Positions 41,121 through 41,594 of a stretch of 41,594 nt of DNA are shown in pieces. How positions within the stretch are numbered: position 1 is the stretch's first letter; each line of letters opens with the position of its first letter. The notes under the pieces are model-generated. The model was not told where the DNA came from and ran no database searches. It saw only the letters and a list, made by a program, of their open reading frames with translations. The DNA comes from Chloroflexota bacterium (lineage in GTDB: Bacteria > Chloroflexota > UBA6077 > FW602-bin22 > CADDYW01), in assembly GCA_019690095.1 (NCBI GenBank), contig JADGGD010000010.1, positions 1 through 41,594 of the forward strand, given 5' to 3'. Made by a program: the position numbers and the translations under genes.

Positions 41121-41396
41121 ATGCTGGTGGTTGTGAGCTACGACGTCCCGGATGATCGGCGGCGCCAGCGGCTGGCAAAACTGCTCCTGGGCTTTGGGGC
41201 GCGGGTTCTGGAGAGCGTGTTCGAATGCGATCTGAATGGGCCGCAGTATCTCCAGCTCGAGCGGAAGATGCGGCGGGTGATGAAGGAGGGGGAAGACGCG
41301 GTGCGGGTCTACTTTCTCTGCCAGGACTGCCGCCTGCAGACGCGGACGTTTGGCGGGCCGGCAGTTGAGCGGAGTGAGCCGTTCTATATTGCCTGA
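41121..41396 (+). CDS. cas2: Cas2
   Basis: 91 residues, a typical Cas2 ferredoxin fold. It begins MLVVVSYDVPDDRRRQRLA, with Asp8 of the family motif, and continues GFGARVLESVFECDLNGPQY. It forms the dimer that bridges two Cas1 dimers. The ATG has AAGGGG 7 bases upstream and is 4 bases after cas1. It is the last gene of the operon; the CRISPR leader begins right after its stop. Confidence 0.95.
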   Translation: MLVVVSYDVPDDRRRQRLAKLLLGFGARVLESVFECDLNGPQYLQLERKMRRVMKEGEDAVRVYFLCQDCRLQTRTFGGPAVERSEPFYIA

Positions 41397-41520
41397 AAGG
41401 CGGGGCCGTGCGAGAATACCCGGGACCGGTGCGAAGCACAGGGAGCACTGCGGAGGCAAGCCAGAACGTCGGCGCAGCCCGGCCCCGGCCGGGTTGCGCC
41501 GGACCGGATCAACTCTTTGC
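41397..41520 (+). other. CRISPR leader region with strong hairpin
   Basis: 124 bases between cas2 and the first repeat, without a gene. It holds a hairpin at 41470-41501 (about 14 bp with one G-U pair, arms including GGCGCAGCCC and GGGTTGCGCC). The final 15 bases before the repeat are more A/T-rich (ATCAACTCTTTGC). No clear promoter is seen, so array transcription may come from the operon, or from signals I cannot identify. The hairpin could be a terminator of the cas operon or part of the leader used in integration. Confidence 0.5.
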
Positions 41521-41594
41521 CGTCAGAATGACGCGATCTCCGAAAGGGGATTGAAACATTCTCTACGAACCGAAGAAAAGTTAGGGAACGCGGA
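41521..41594 (+). CRISPR. Start of a CRISPR array: first repeat and first spacer (truncated)
   Basis: One repeat of 36-37 bases at 41521-41557, ending in GGGGATTGAAAC, the common end of type III/I-B repeats, which leaves ATTGAAAC as the 8-base handle. It contains ATCTCC-GAAA-GGGGAT, a 6-bp stem with a GAAA loop (one G-U pair), and at its 5' end CGTCA-GAA-TGACG. The 37 bases after it (41558-41594) look like a spacer, and the window ends before a second repeat. The call rests on position beside cas2 and on the repeat sequence, not on repetition. Confidence 0.8.

Noticed and set aside
31833-41396. A reverse transcriptase fused to or next to Cas1
   Set aside because: Cas1 starts at its normal N-terminus and no RT motif is present in the operon.

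Overview
The window is GC-rich bacterial DNA with many GTG starts, purine-rich Shine-Dalgarno sites and tight gene packing. Gene content (tandem GT39-type membrane glycosyltransferases, an LCP protein with a PASTA tail, an ECF sigma/anti-sigma pair with a huge extracellular propeller, a type III-A CRISPR locus) suggests a thermophilic Chloroflexota, perhaps class Thermomicrobia (Thermomicrobium/Sphaerobacter-like). That placement is inference; there is no rRNA or other marker here to prove it. The ParA/ParB pair leaves open that this is a secondary replicon.

Layout. 1-213: end of a GlsB/YeaQ-type small membrane protein. 226-7853: a divergent carbohydrate-catabolism cluster. The left arm (minus strand) is an RpiR regulator, a Gfo/Idh/MocA oxidoreductase, an alpha/beta hydrolase and a zinc dehydrogenase. 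The right arm (plus strand) is an FGGY kinase, a class I (DhnA/LsrF-like) aldolase and a second Gfo/Idh/MocA oxidoreductase. The two arms share a promoter region in which the -10 boxes overlap. 7890-10633: ParB, a ParA with a fused excisionase-type HTH, a small zinc-ribbon protein, and two copies of a CACGTG-centred palindrome that could be a centromere-like site. 10655-15949 (minus strand): two large membrane glycosyltransferases and a universal stress protein.

16301-19781: class II fructose-1,6-bisphosphatase (glpX), malate synthase (aceB) and a small propeller protein. 19997-23852: a 51-residue membrane peptide, an ECF sigma factor and its anti-sigma factor, which carries a very long propeller/Asp-box ectodomain. 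23864-31604: an LCP-family cell-wall protein, PRPP synthetase, a membrane protein, a short MscS channel, a sugar isomerase-like TIM barrel behind an unusual repeat array, trpS behind a 14-bp hairpin, and a phosphoribosyltransferase apparently fused to a HAD-like domain.

31833-41594: a complete type III-A CRISPR-Cas operon, csm1(cas10)-csm2-csm3-csm4-csm5-CARF/HEPN RNase-cas6-cas1-cas2, followed by a leader and the first CRISPR repeat; the window ends in the first spacer. Target RNA binding should activate the Cas10 HD nuclease and GGDD cyclase, and the cyclic oligoadenylate should activate the CARF-HEPN RNase. Cas6 makes the crRNAs, and Cas1-Cas2 adds spacers. The least familiar items are the palindromes with the HTH-ParA, the propeller anti-sigma factor, the PRTase-HAD fusion, the repeat array before the TIM-barrel gene, and the divergent CARF-HEPN protein.
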